64,000 bases of DNA from Prinsepia uniflora (taxonomy: Eukaryota; Streptophyta; Magnoliopsida; Rosales; Rosaceae). The translations under genes and the position numbers were made by a program. Every line of letters begins with the position of its first letter. Positions within the stretch are counted from its first letter, which is position 1. The notes below the pieces were generated by a model that ran no database searches, was not told the origin of the DNA, and worked only from the letters and a program-made list of their open reading frames with translations. Of this stretch, positions 1 through 11,035 are shown one piece after another. The stretch is from the NCBI GenBank assembly GCA_032719365.1, contig CM064867.1:56360601-56424600 (forward strand), read 5' to 3'.

Positions 1-146
1 GATATCACATGCCTCCTCCGGATCCTGGCGTACTCTGATAGCCCGGGAGGGCAAAGGTCAGAAATATCCCTTGTCTGACACTCCGTGTCAGACGGGAGCA
101 GGGTCATCCCGCACTAATCCCGGGGGGATTGGGATGGGTCCTGTCA
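1..146 (+). repeat. 3' end of a long LTR (left part outside window)
   Basis: The stretch reads through a GGAGGCATGTGATATC-like tail, a GTCTGACACNNNGTGTCAGACGGGAGCAGG block and ends GGGATGGGTCCTGTCA. The same ending closes the solo LTRs at 4039-6680 and 27343-30114, so this is the 3' terminus of a plus-oriented LTR whose 5' part lies before the window. The five bases after it are GCTAG; the matching target duplication would be upstream and cannot be checked. Confidence 0.8.
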
Positions 147-1426
147 GCTAGGCATCGGGGATGCCGGAGATGGAAAAATAATAAATGAATATTACTGGAT
201 TGATGAAATAACTCTAGGATTTACGTTTGGAATTTGAAACTATGCTTTGGTTTCCGGGCTAAGGCCCTAATGGTTATTTCTAAATAAATATGGGATTATT
301 GGTTTTTGGTGCATGCATATGATTTTACAGAGGGGCATAAATGTCTTATAAATGTTTTTAACAGACTTGTTTATTTTCGTCCACTCACAGCTTTTGTTTT
401 TAATGCCCTTCAGGTTGATTAAGGCTGCGACTGCAGCAGAGACTTGAGCATCATACACCTCCTCCATCGATCCTTATGAACTCTAGAAGCCCGGTTGGGC
501 ACTGGTAACAAGTTATCCCTTGTCTGACACCTCTTGTCAGACGGGAGCATGACACATTCCATGGTAATCTTGTGGACCCTAAAATGGAATTGAATAAATG
601 ATTTTGGATTTAAATCCACTACTTGGACTTATGACGGTTTTATGGAAATTCGGGGCAGGGCCCTTGTGATATTTTGGAAATGAATAATAAAATGTGTTCC
701 ATAAAACCATCTCGATATGAGGATATATATATATATATATATATATATCCTGGTCTCCTCCAAGTGTCGGGGACACTGGAGAAGTCACGGTGCATTGCCT
801 GCGAGGGCTCATTGTACGGAGCTACCGGACCGTATAGTGATCCAGGAGCAGGACTGCTAGACGTCATGGACGTCAGACATCGGGGATGTCAGAGATATGG
901 ACCCGGTGAGACCCCGGGCAGCACGCGTTGCTTAATACCGTGAGATATGACGTCTGGAACGTCAAGCGTCTAGAACGCTAGGCATCGGGGATGCCGGAGA
1001 TGGAAAAATAATAAATGAATATTACTGGATTGATGAAATAACTCTTGGATTTACGTTTGGAATTTGAAACTATGCTTTGGTTTCCGGGCTAAGGCCCTAA
1101 TGGTTATTTCTAAATAAATATGGGATTATTGGTTTTTGGTGCATGCATATGATTTTACTGAGGGGCATAAATGTCTTATAAATGTTTTTAACAGACTTGT
1201 TTATTTTCATCCACTCACAGCTTTTGTTTTTAATGCCCTTCAGGTTGATTCCGGATGCGACTGCAGCAGAGACATGAGCATCATACACCTCCTCCATCGA
1301 TCCTTACGCACTCTGGAAGCCCGGTTGGGCAGTGGCAACAGGTTATCCCTTGTCTGACACCTCTTGTCGGACGGGAGCATGACACATTCCATGGTAATCC
1401 CGTGGGGATTGGGATGGGTTGTGTCA
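147..1426 (+). repeat. LTR 3' half with a partial 830-bp tandem duplication
   Basis: Positions 147 to about 565 are nearly identical to 977 to about 1395 (offset 830 bp). Between them lies a piece from the middle of the LTR, recognisable by its match to about 31490-31820. The final copy continues to a TGTCA end at 1426 and is followed at once by a primer binding site, so this is a 5' LTR read on the plus strand. Open frames of 60 to 116 codons here are chance frames in repeat DNA. Confidence 0.7.
723..748. repeat. (AT)n microsatellite
   Basis: About 13 perfect AT units flanked by GG and CC, inside LTR sequence. The corresponding place in the LTR at about 31615 has only GGATATG, so the array expanded in this copy. 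Confidence 0.95.
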
Positions 1427-1428
1427 AG

Positions 1429-1440
1429 TGGTATCAGAGG
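1429..1440 (+). promoter_or_regulatory. Primer binding site, tRNA-iMet type
   Basis: TGGTATCAGAGG begins two bases after the LTR end at 1426. Plant Ty3 and copia elements prime reverse transcription with initiator methionine tRNA using TGGTATCAGAGC; this copy differs only at the last base. It shows that 147-1426 is a 5' LTR and that the element runs to the right. Confidence 0.8.
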
Positions 1441-2616
1441 GGGTTTTGCTCTTTTGTGCGCGAAGGACGAGGGTGTAATGTCTCTTTGGGCTGCAGTTCC
1501 GTTGTCAACCTGATAGATAGTTTTGGGTTTGTATGGTGGATTGGGTGTGCTTGGCCCGATACGCGGTGCATTGATGCGATTCAACCCAAGTGGGGTTGTA
1601 TATGATTAACTGGTAATGGTGGACCGTCGGTTCGGTCACGTGATGATGGATTGTTGTGCTGCTGGGCACAACCGGGTTCAGGGAACCCCATTTGAATAAT
1701 GTTATGGAAATGCGAAACTCAGTTGAGTATTGGTCTAAGTTATGGACCCTGGTAGTGTTGGCTAGTGTACGGGGTGTTGGTGCATCGTAGTTGGCCGATG
1801 ACCTTCGTGGTGGAACCCACATTGAGTTGACGATTGTATTGGATTTGACGTCTATGCGATGTCAGGACCGCGGAGTCGGTCAGGTTGTGGATCTTACTGC
1901 AAAAGGCAGTTGGGTTCAGTGGAACCCTAGGGTGTGATTTTGGAACCCTAATTTATAATCGATAGACTGGAAAAGTGAACCTTAAATGAGAACTTGTGAT
2001 GCGACGAGCGGCTGAGGTCGTGGATGACCATGTGGATGACTCTAGTGAGTCTTATGGGTTTCGATCTACGGATACGGTTATGAGATAAATTATGGAATCC
2101 CGTGTTGGATCGAATATTATTGTGATGTGTCGATACGGATCTTGACAGCGATGACTATTGGTCGACAGTTGTGTCGAGATAATTGGCTATCGAGGGTATT
2201 TAGTGTGGTTTTGACACTTGGGGATCAGGGGATGTTCAGGGAACGTCCATTATCCTGATGTGCCAGTGGTCAAATTGGAGGTACCCATAGTCGTGGGGTA
2301 CGAATGGGGTTACGGGATCGTCGTTCAGAATGAACGGAGATCCAGGGTAACAACTTTGCACACAGTGTGCTAGCATGGATGTTCGTGTGCTAGCATGGGT
2401 GTTCATGTGATATGTGTGGATGTTGGTATGTTGGTGCCTTTATGCCAATACTAGTATGGATGCCAGTGTGCTGATACTAGTGTTGATAATGGTGCGTTGG
2501 TTTTGGTACTAGCACTGGTGCAGGTGTCAGTGATTGTGATGGCGATGAGCCACGAGTTGGGGTGTGACTCTGTCATGATGGACATATAATGGTGCGTTGG
2601 TTGGGGTACTAGCACT
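1441..2616 (+). mobile_element. Non-coding internal region of an LTR element
   Basis: This follows a good primer site but shows no gag or pol reading frame on either strand; the longest frames are about 100 codons without recognisable motifs. It is rich in TG and contains imperfect repeats such as GTGCTAGCATGG-like units near 2367-2400 and a TGGTGCGTTGG unit seen near 2490 and 2590. It is either a heavily decayed element or a non-autonomous (LARD-type) one. No polypurine tract or 3' LTR follows; it ends against an LTR fragment in the other orientation. Confidence 0.5.
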
Positions 2617-2731
2617 GGCAAAACGGTCATTTTGCACGTTTCGTCCGATTTCACTCAACTAATCCCCGATTAGTCATTCTAAATCATAATTAATTAATAT
2701 TCAATCCCGATATTCGGGACGGGTCATTACA
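2617..2731 (-). repeat. LTR 5' terminal fragment
   Basis: The sequence ends ATTCGGGACGGGTCATTACA, the reverse complement of the LTR start TGTAATGACCCGTCCCGAAT. About 115 bp match the first part of LTRs such as 16053-19284, including GGCAAAACGGTCATTTTGCAC. It is a minus-oriented fragment joined directly to the preceding internal region. Confidence 0.75.
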
Positions 2732-3952
2732 TGGACACTTGAAAACCTCTGCAAAACAAAACAACACAAGTATAAACAATAACAAAATATACCATGTAAT
2801 AAGCTAACAACAATGATGATGCATGTATAAAAATAGTGTAATTGACTTGAAAATTTTGTATTCTAATATTGACACATGATAGTGAACTGACTTGAATATT
2901 GTTAACTTTAGTAATGACCATATATATGAGCAAAAGATGTAGTAAAATATAAAATAAACCTAGAGATTTGATACTTGAAATGCATGGTTAATTATATTAA
3001 CCAATGAAGAGTTTCATAACAACATAAATGTAACAATTGATCAAAGAAGAAACAAGTAGGTCACTGCATGCCGAATTTAACATATCAGGTAGGGGGAACA
3101 AATTTATTTGATTTGGATGAACAAATTTATTTATTTGACTTGGTCACTACGGGGGGTTATCCCAAAATGCATCCCTAAATTATAGAATATGGTGAAACTT
3201 AAAGGTTGGTTCGAAAGTAGTTTTAGTAGGGGAAAAAAAGGAACAACAAATGTTTGTCAAATTGGGCCTGCCGAAGGAGGAGATCAAATATTAGGAATTG
3301 GACTTGGACGAGAAGGATAATTATTAAAAGACTTTTTATTCAATATGTCATATGAACATCAAGTTAGGTCTTACAATGCTTATTAAGTATTATTTTGATT
3401 CAGGATGCCTCATGAATATAATTTTGGTCCCAATGTGCCCTCTAAATGTCTAATTTCTAAGATCTTCGTTAAGCTAAAGGGGCAAAATTGTCCAAAACTT
3501 GAGTGGTCAAATAAGAAGCTTGCGACCACGTAAAGCATCATTCCGTTATGTGAAATTGCAACCAACAGGAAGGATGATTCACTTGAGATGATATGGGAAG
3601 ATGGAAATGGTCGGTTGCCAACTGCATGATGGTAGGGAAATTCCGTTCATTTTAGTGGTACGAAATGTACATGGTGTTATATAACATCAAGGAAGTTGTT
3701 ATTCTCTTGTTAACAATGAGCTTTTTTATTATTCTTGGTTTCACTAGTTTATTTTATGATTGAGAATCATTTTTAATAAATGATCAGTTGGATGGTTATA
3801 TAACTAATATAAGTTTATACTTCCCATCATTGCTAAATTTGGTGTAGATTCCAAGAATGTTCTAGTACTTCTTATAGTATTTCCAATTCTACATTCTCCT
3901 TTTTTCTTTTATTTTTTGAGGTTTTCGCTATTTTATATTTGATGGGAGGTGA
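2732..3952. other. AT-rich intergenic DNA, no gene recognised
   Basis: About 1.2 kb of AT-rich sequence. The only frames are short (68 codons at most) and show no motif. It is the insertion background for the transposon tip at 3953 and could be decayed retrotransposon or unique DNA. Confidence 0.5.
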
Positions 3953-4038
3953 CACTACAAGGAAATATTGTTTGTCGAGCAAACAACAGATTGCGTCGAG
4001 CTACATGTTTACCTGGCGCGTCTTCGCTGGACCAACTG
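3953..4038 (+). mobile_element. CACTA-like transposon terminus (split by a solo LTR)
   Basis: CACTACAAGGAAATATTG at 3953 resembles the CACTACAAGAAA tips of plant En/Spm (CACTA) elements. The DNA behind it repeats TGCGTCGAG-type motifs, as subterminal regions do. It is interrupted at 4039 by a solo LTR and continues from 6686 (GCGTCGAGTAGGCC) to about 6860. No opposite tip ending CTTGTAGTG was found, so the element is truncated or the call is wrong. Confidence 0.4.
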
Positions 4039-4331
4039 TGTAAGGACCCGAACCGAGATTATTAATATTTTAATGTGAAATGACTATTTTGCCTCTGAGG
4101 GGGGAAAACTTTGACTTTTGACCCGGGAAATAATTTAGACTTTGACCCATGACTATGACGTAGATCGGGACGTCAAGAATCCGTAGACAGGCGGCACGCC
4201 GAAATCGGAGTTCGTATGAAAAATTTATGGTCACGGAAACGTTTTAGCGGAATTTATGAACCGAGAGCAAATGTTAAAATATTATTTAATTATGGGAATC
4301 CGTGCAAACCCTAAATTTAAATCAAGCCAGC

Positions 4332-4357
4332 GGATGAGTGACAAGTGTCACTCATCC
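4332..4357. repeat. 26-bp LTR palindrome
   Basis: Arms GGATGAGTGACA and TGTCACTCATCC are perfect reverse complements around a 2-bp AG centre. Equivalent palindromes lie at 18734-18759, 27106-27131, 27848-27873, 43858-43883, 56000-56025 and 61187-61212, always inside LTRs of this group. Confidence 0.9.
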
Positions 4358-5236
4358 AAGTGAATACTATTCCAATAAAGTTGGGTCTACACCCATAGGT
4401 CAGATTTTTAATATTTTATTTCCTCTCAAACAACCCCAGCCTTTGATTTTTCTATCCAAACAAATCTTGGCCATTCATTTATTCTGCCTTTTTCTCTATC
4501 CCTGCACGATCTCTCTCTCTCTGGAAAACACAAACACACATTTTCCCTTCACCGTGCAAACAAACCCCTTCGATTTTCTCTCAACCCAAACGACCAGACC
4601 AGCCACTCTCACACCACCAGACGGCCGTCCTCAGCACCACCATCATCTCTCCAGTTCCACCGTGCACCACCAGCAACCATATCCCTTCCTCCCTGCCTGA
4701 ACAGACCCGAAAAGCCCTAGACCCGAAAACAGAGGAAATCGGATCCAGGAAGCCGCACCACATCTCCTCACCCTCTCGACTTGAACGAAGCTCCAGATAG
4801 CATTTTGAGGATCACAGGAAGATGACTGAACAGACGACGAAGGCCACGATGGTGACAAGGCAGAGGTAACACCCAAAACCCGAGAGCCATTGTTTTCCTT
4901 CCCAGTTTCGAAGGATCCGTTTTAACGCCTAGTAATCGATTTTGTGGATTAGGACATACTCTAGGGACTATGACGAGCTCAGAGGGAATACTTTCGACGA
5001 CTGAGATGGGAGGGATAGCCGAAGAAGACGACCGGAGTTTGGCCGTGAACTTCTTCGAAGCCTAGGTAAGATTTCATCGCTGTTTTTCCAGTTTTGAGGA
5101 TATGGAACCGTAGAACAGACCTAGACGACTCATTAGGATCAAACCCCGTCGAAAATGGTGGTCGGAAATGGACTGTGGAAACGGGTCAAGCCGCGGGTCA
5201 ACGGCGACCCGGTTCCAGGATACGGGTTGACCCGAC

Positions 5237-5415
5237 ACTGTAGCATTGATGACGTCATCATACTGACGTCATGATGACATCATCATACTGTCGTCATGAT
5301 GACATCATCATTTCAGGGATTGTCAGATCAGGGGCCAACTAGAGCATGCCACGTGTCACCTGACAAGTGTCAGAGATGACGTTATGCTAATGTCAGCAGG
5401 GACGTCATGTTGACG
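5237..5415. promoter_or_regulatory. Cluster of TGACGTCA-type palindromes in a solo LTR
   Basis: ATGACGTCATCA, CTGACGTCATGA and close variants repeat within about 180 bp, with GCCACGTGTCACC nearby at about 5349. TGACGTCA and ACGTCA are binding cores of plant bZIP (TGA and CREB-like) factors, and CACGTG is the G-box. Whether they regulate the LTR promoter is inference. Confidence 0.5.
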
Positions 5416-6685
5416 TCAGCAGCATTGTAGCAGCATTGACCAGGCGTGTGGGGGCACGTGTGAACAATATTTTTGGTGGGGCCGGTACCATTTTCAAGTT
5501 TTTGACGATACGGATCCAATGGTGGTGGTTTCGTGTCGATCCGAGATCGTTAGGATTGTCAAAATGGGGTTTGAAGCCTCGAGAATAATGCCCGGGTTGC
5601 ATATTAGGGACGTATCTGTTCTAGGGTCTTAGTATTGGAGTTGTAGGATCCTTTAGTGATTGTCAGATATGTTAATACAGGTTTTAGCGGTCGTTGAGCA
5701 ACGAAGACCGAGTGTGAGTGGGCTGTTTGATTTATAAAAGGCTTGCATGCATAAACTGTTTTACTATTTCCACTTATGATTTAGATGAGTACTATATGAA
5801 CTGTTTATATCTCTTATTTTAATGTTTTGGGCATGAGACCCGTCTGGATTATATGTGGATTGTGTTTAGGGATTTCCGGGGGGACATAGGGTAAACTATA
5901 CTGTTAGTGTACTGTACTTTCCTACCTGTCTATCTTGTCTCCTCCAGGGAGGGTCGTTGGCCCGGGTGGACCCTGGACTAGTCACGGGGGCCCTAACTGA
6001 GTGGAGTTGACCCTCGTTGGGTTGCTTACTCTTAGGAAGGCATGTTTGTATACCTCGGGCAGTGATCGGGATACCGAGCACTGATGTACCTAGAGAGTCT
6101 TGGGTGTGAGACCCTGAGTGGCAACGCGTAGCCTTAGAACCGTGACATCATTCGGGTTGGGTTTTACAGTGCACTAATATGTTAGTTTCTCCTTTCGATT
6201 ATTATTATGATTATGTGGTTATGATTTCATTATAATATTATGTTTTCAATGCATGAAAGATTTGGAAAACGGAGGGGTGAAACCTTATGATTTACTTTAT
6301 TATGAAATTGATTTATAAACTGTTTATTTTCGGCCCACTCATTCTTTAAATTTTTTACTGACCCCTCCAGGCCGTGACACGGAACTAGAGGAGGATCCGG
6401 AGGAGGAGGAAGAAGCTTAGTTTATTCGTTGTGCACCTGTACACCCCTAGTGGGTAGGTTGAGCACCAAATAATGTACTCTGACTATTGTGCTCACATTT
6501 TGTTATTTTATTATCCCTTATTTGACAGCTATCACTCTGAACAATGTTGTTGCATGTTATTTATCTAATTTGAGTATTTAGTTTTATTTAAGAGTAATTT
6601 TGGTATGTTTGGAGTCGTTGTCAGACGGGAGCGGGGCACGTCCCCGGGTGGTCCCAGTGGGATTGGGACGGGTCCTGTCAAACTG

Positions 6686-7139
6686 CGTCGAGTAGGCCTC
6701 TTTGAGCAAAGGTGTGGCTCGACGGGGAAAGCGATCCGCCGAGTCAGACCCCAGTCAATGCCTTTTTTCCAGCGCAACGTTCGCAGAGCAACGTAATTGG
6801 AAAACAGGAGGACGAGTAGCCTTATAAGCTTTGCTTAGCAGATATGTCTGTCGGGCTACATTTAAAATAGTTTTTTTATTAATTATTTTAATATTGGAAT
6901 AATTATATTTATGTAATATTATATATTTAAATAAATTCTATTAATATTAAAATAGCAAAAAAAACATTTATAATTAATAATAATTAAATGAAAATTAATT
7001 ATAATATATATAAAAATAAATATAATAGTTTTACATAATTAAAAAAATAATAATAAAACTACATGTTTGGTGGCGGGTAAGTATCATTCTATGCAGGCTG
7101 TCGACTCGGGTCCAGCTGGGACTTTGAGCTAAGGCCATC
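6686..7139. other. CACTA-like continuation, then AT-rich DNA
   Basis: The first 170 bases continue the sequence broken at 4039. From about 6850 to 7060 it is a very AT-rich block with AATTATTAAT-type runs and no gene. From about 7080 it passes into the retrotransposon protease fragment. Confidence 0.45.
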
Positions 7140-7463
7140 CGGCACACGCTGATTGGTAACAAGTCTTTCGATAAAGTCATGCTAGACATAGGTGCATCTA
7201 TTAATGTTATGCCATATTCTTTATATGTTGCCCTATGTTTAGGTAAATTGAAACGTAACGATGTTATCATTCAATTAGCCGATAGTTCTAACGTGTATAC
7301 TAAGGGATACGTTGAAGATGTTTTTGTGCAGGTTAACCATCTTATCTTCCCTGCAGATTTTTATCTCCTAGACATGGAGGATTCCCCTACTAATCAAGCT
7401 TCACTAATGTTGTTAGGACGACCATTCATGAGAACTGCCAAAACAAACTCATATTCCCTTTAG
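7140..7463 (+). pseudogene. Retrotransposon aspartic protease fragment (Athila/Tat-like)
   Basis: The frame encodes IGNKSFDKVMLDIGASINVM followed by PYSLY, LGKLKRNDVIIQLADSS, a GYVEDVFVQV stretch and LLGRPFMRTAKT. The LDIGASINVMP segment corresponds to the protease active-site region of plant Athila/Tat Ty3 elements (usually LDLGAS or LDSGAS). It belongs between gag and reverse transcriptase, but neither flanks it. A second copy is at 20579-20911. The reading frame ends at a stop after NSYSL, so it is a fragment. Confidence 0.7.
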
Positions 7464-8747
7464 ATTTTTATTTCCTAGACCGCGCCTATCAACCTTCACT
7501 AACGACTTCGGTGTGCGTGTACTAATCCGTTCCAACTCCCCCTTGCGCTTTTGACTAATGCTGAATGTCGAAACCAATACCCTTATTCGGGGTGTGCATA
7601 CCAAAGTAAGACCCACGCCTGCTCATCGGATCATCTGCTGCTCCATTCTGCACGCCCCAACTGAACTCACCTGCCCTTGTTAGCAGGGCCATGTCAAAGA
7701 CCAGTCTGCACAACTGCTCCACCTCCCAGCACGTTTCTACCCCTGATTTTCAGTTTCTTTCTACCAAATTTCAGTCTTAAGCCATCATTTCATCATGTAA
7801 TTTTATTTTATTTTCATTTGTATTTTTTTTTTAGATTTTTAGTGTCATTATCTCTATAAATAAAGGGGTCATTCTCATTATTAGGGACTTTTCTTTTAGA
7901 CACATTTTGAGCTTTCCTTAACCAAAACCTAAGAAAAATATTTCCAATGCAAGTTTAGAGTTTAAGTCCGAAATTCCTGTGTTTATTCCTCCATCTTCAC
8001 AAGGTTCCGTCCGATGTTGGAGAATCGTGTGAATAACAATCCATTGTTTCCATCCACCCCGAAAGTGTAACATTTGCTCTCCATCTACTTAAACTCTTAT
8101 TATTGTTATTGGTTTTATTTATAATTCAATATATGTTCGGTATTTTCTTTACTACATTTGTAAATATGAATATAATCTCCATGTGTTTTACTTTCTGAAT
8201 TTCAGTTACTTCACACATTTTAGTGCTTAAACTTCAATTCAACTCTCAGTGTTTATGACCGCTGTTATGTACCCTTAGAATAGGATTGAAGAGATTTAAT
8301 GTTTGATGTGCATTCAATAAAAAAACATAAGGTGAATCATATTATAAGTGTTTATGACCACTGTTCGGTACATTTATAATATTGAAAAATATATGCATGT
8401 AATTGAGATGATTAAGATAGGATTTTGTGATTGGTTCAATATGTACAAATGCTAGAGTGTTGGTAAAAAATTTGTTTGAAGAAAGTTCATTGTAGAAAGC
8501 TTAAAGTAGGAGTAGAATTAATTTTATAATTGTTTATACATGTATTTTTACGATTACACTTTGTTCAAAACACTCTCCTATTATTCTTTTATTCTTTTTT
8601 TACTAACTATTATTTAATGTCCCTAATTTTCCCGGTTGAGACCGATCCCTATTTACAAATATTGCATCCACACAAAAAGGGTTTTAAAATAAGTAGATGC
8701 TTGAATTATGTGTTTATCTAAATGCGTAGTTTAAATGTATTAATTTT
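7464..8747 (+). other. Non-coding, probably LTR or UTR of an Athila/Tat-like element
   Basis: No reading frame above 72 codons and no protein motif. Low-complexity T-rich and ATTATACTTGTTCAT-like tracts appear near 8780-8990. Its place before the primer-site-like motif at 8748 suggests 5' LTR sequence, but no TG...CA boundaries were secured. Confidence 0.35.
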
Positions 8748-8765
8748 TGGCGTCATTACTAGGGA
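8748..8765 (+). promoter_or_regulatory. Decayed primer binding site, tRNA-Asp-like
   Basis: TGGCGTCATTACTAGGGA resembles the TGGCGCCGTTGCCGGGGA primer site of plant Athila/Tat elements. All five differences are C to T or G to A transitions, the pattern expected from deamination of methylated cytosine. The assignment is tentative because the LTR end before it is not clear. Confidence 0.4.
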
Positions 8766-8989
8766 AATTGAAAATCATTTTTTATGTGTTAGTGTGTATA
8801 ATATGTTCATATTATACTTGCATTATACATTTTCATACATGTATTATACTTGTTCATATTTGTATATACATATTTGTATGATACGTGTCTATGTAAATTT
8901 AAACTCTTATTATACTTGTTCATCTTATACTTGTTTATGATTGTACATACTTGTTCATAATGTTCATATTATACTTATTCATTTGATAT

Positions 8990-10020
8990 TTGTTCCTATT
9001 AAATGTTTTAGAGTTGCATGAATCTCAAAGACCATTTTTCTTCAAAATCTTACTTTCGGGAACATGTAGTGCCCCTTTTGTTTACTTTCTCCTTAACCCT
9101 TCATGATGTGTGGATTTCATCACCACACACCGTAAACTCGAATCTATAGACATTAGGTTGTGTGTGGAGTTCATAAACACTTGGGTTTGGTAAATCCACA
9201 TTGAAAACTTCCATCGGTTGGTCATGGTGTTTAGGTGGGTTATGACTGGTTACAAGTTTGGATTAAGAAAGGGAACACCAATGTAGTGTATGTCCTAGCT
9301 AAGCTAGCCTCGGGGCATTCTCTAAATTAGTCCTTACTTCTTGCGTTACATCTATCTCAACTAGCCATGATTAAGGTTGAATGGTGGAAGTGTGGTTATC
9401 AATACGCGTAAGCCGTAAGCCCAAGAAAGTACTATGAGAAGCGAAATGGGAAGTTATTCATGGCATTCGAAGGCTTTATTTATTGCATTATTAGATTGCA
9501 TACCCTCCCTAATATTTCATGATGCTCCAATTTCATCATCGGACCCCATAGACTAAGTGAATCTAGGGAAATGAGATCGAAGGTGCATGCCATTCTTTCA
9601 TGCATTGTCACGTAACTCTTATGTCTTGTGTAGGTTCTAAGAAGTTCTTTCTTTTGCATTCACACCATTTTTCAGGTAGATACTTATGTGTTGCATTAGT
9701 TTAGACGTGGTTGGAACTTCTGCATTTGCTTACCATTACCGTGACTCTACTTTGTACATTCTACACTTTCCCATAATGTGTTATCTCTTACTTTTCTATA
9801 TGTTATTTCCTGCTTAAATTTATGTCAGTTATACTTGTTTATACCTCACATTTTCTTGCTAGTTGTGATTTCCTTAACTTATACATTCCTAACACTAACC
9901 CTAACTTTTGTAAAGACAATTTTGTTTTAATTGACATAAACTAGCCACTTATACTTGCGTAAACTTGCATTCTAACTTAATTCTTTTTAACAATATAGGC
10001 ACGTGCTTATGAATATGCAC
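8990..10020 (+). mobile_element. Internal leader region of an Athila/Tat-like element
   Basis: About 1 kb matches 24440-25400 in inverted orientation; for example CTTCAAAATCTTACTTTCGGGAACATGTAG at 9043 reappears as its reverse complement near 25327. It is non-coding and lies just downstream of the primer-like site. The two inverted copies are from different insertions of the same family. Confidence 0.6.
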
Positions 10021-10308
10021 TCAGTAATCTACGCTTGATCGGTTGAGAAGGCAACTTGATATCTCACCAAGCAACACAACATTCATAGACGCACTAAGGC
10101 AAACCAACTCATCCAAACTTACATCCCTAATACTTTGGGAGTCCATAAGTGAGAAGAGTGAGTTAGAAGAGGAACAGACTCTCGAAACACCATTAGCCAT
10201 GGCTTGAAATTTGAGTATACGTGAGTAAAGTTTCTTAAACACTGAAGGTATTGCTAACTTTAACATCCAATACCCTGAACCTCAAGGTAACAAGAAGGAC
10301 ATCGAAAT
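10021..10308 (+). other. Unassigned, probably retrotransposon internal DNA
   Basis: An 81-codon frame on the minus strand has no recognisable motif. Position between the leader region and a nested LTR suggests remnant gag or leader sequence, but I see no gag motif. Confidence 0.3.
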
Positions 10309-11035
10309 TGAAAGGACCTGTCCCAATCCCCTTAGATTATCGTGGGAAGTACCATGCTCCCATTTGACACCACGTGTCAGACTAGGGATAAAATCGTAAC
10401 TAACTCGGGGTTTCCAGAGTGCGCAGTGATTTCCAAAGTACGCAGCGGCATGTGATGTCCCAATCTCTACTACAGCCCACATCCGCGATCAACCTGAAGG
10501 GTACCAAAAGCATTTAAAAATGTGAGTGGACAAAAATAAACAGTTTAAAAACAATTTCCAAAATAAATATTTATACCCTTCACTTAAAAACATACATGCA
10601 TCAGAAAATAGTATCTCAAATACTTTCTTAAAAGCAAGACATATTGCTTTTCAAATCACTAAACAGTGAAACCATTGTCAAAACAAATCCAGTTTCTCAA
10701 TAAGGTCTCAGTCCAAAACCAAATCACGTAGGATCCTTGCCCAAATCCTAATCACGTAGGGTCTCAGTCCAACTCAAATGTCAGAAAACATCTCAATAGG
10801 GTCTCTGCCCGAAACATAGACTCACATCCGGAGACGTATGAAAACATGACCAACCAATCCTCTTTATCCAATATTTAGCAAATCATCTCAATAGTCACGA
10901 TATCAATGCAACGCGTGCAACTTGGGATTACACGTCCGAGTATACACCCAGGATTTACGACGTCTGAGTGACAACTTAGGATCAGTGCCCCTGGCTCGAC
11001 TTCTGAGCGATGGCATTCACACGCTCAGAACCCCT
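10309..11035 (-). repeat. Outer nested LTR, segment 1 of 4
   Basis: It begins TGAAAGGACCTGTCCCAATC, the degenerate reverse complement of the LTR end. The LTR is broken by insertions and continues at 13888-14493, 14970-16052 and 19290-20218, where it ends TCGTTACA. Removing the inserts gives about 3.3 kb, the size of related LTRs. Flanks GAAAT and TGCAG do not match, so no target duplication supports it as one clean insertion. Confidence 0.65.

Larger units (their letters stand above)
4039..6680 (+). mobile_element. Solo LTR, 2642 bp, target duplication AACTG
   Basis: The LTR starts TGTAAGGACCCGAACC, ends GGGACGGGTCCTGTCA, and is flanked by AACTG at 4034-4038 and AACTG at 6681-6685. Its length matches the LTRs of the full element at 44434. 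Inside are a 26-bp palindrome (4332-4357), TGACGTCA palindromes (5237-5415), a TTTATAAAAGG TATA-like box near 5741 just before TTGCATGCATAA, and a GAGGAGGATCCGGAGGAGGAGGAAGAAGC tract near 6388-6418 split here only for description. A solo LTR arises by recombination between the two LTRs of an element. Confidence 0.92.

Noticed and set aside
1429..1440. tRNA-Met-like sequence as a possible tRNA gene
   Set aside because: Only the 3' complementary 12 bases occur, directly after an LTR, which is a primer binding site and not a tRNA gene.
10021..10266. 81-codon minus-strand frame as a small gene
   Set aside because: No family motif and it lies in retrotransposon internal DNA.
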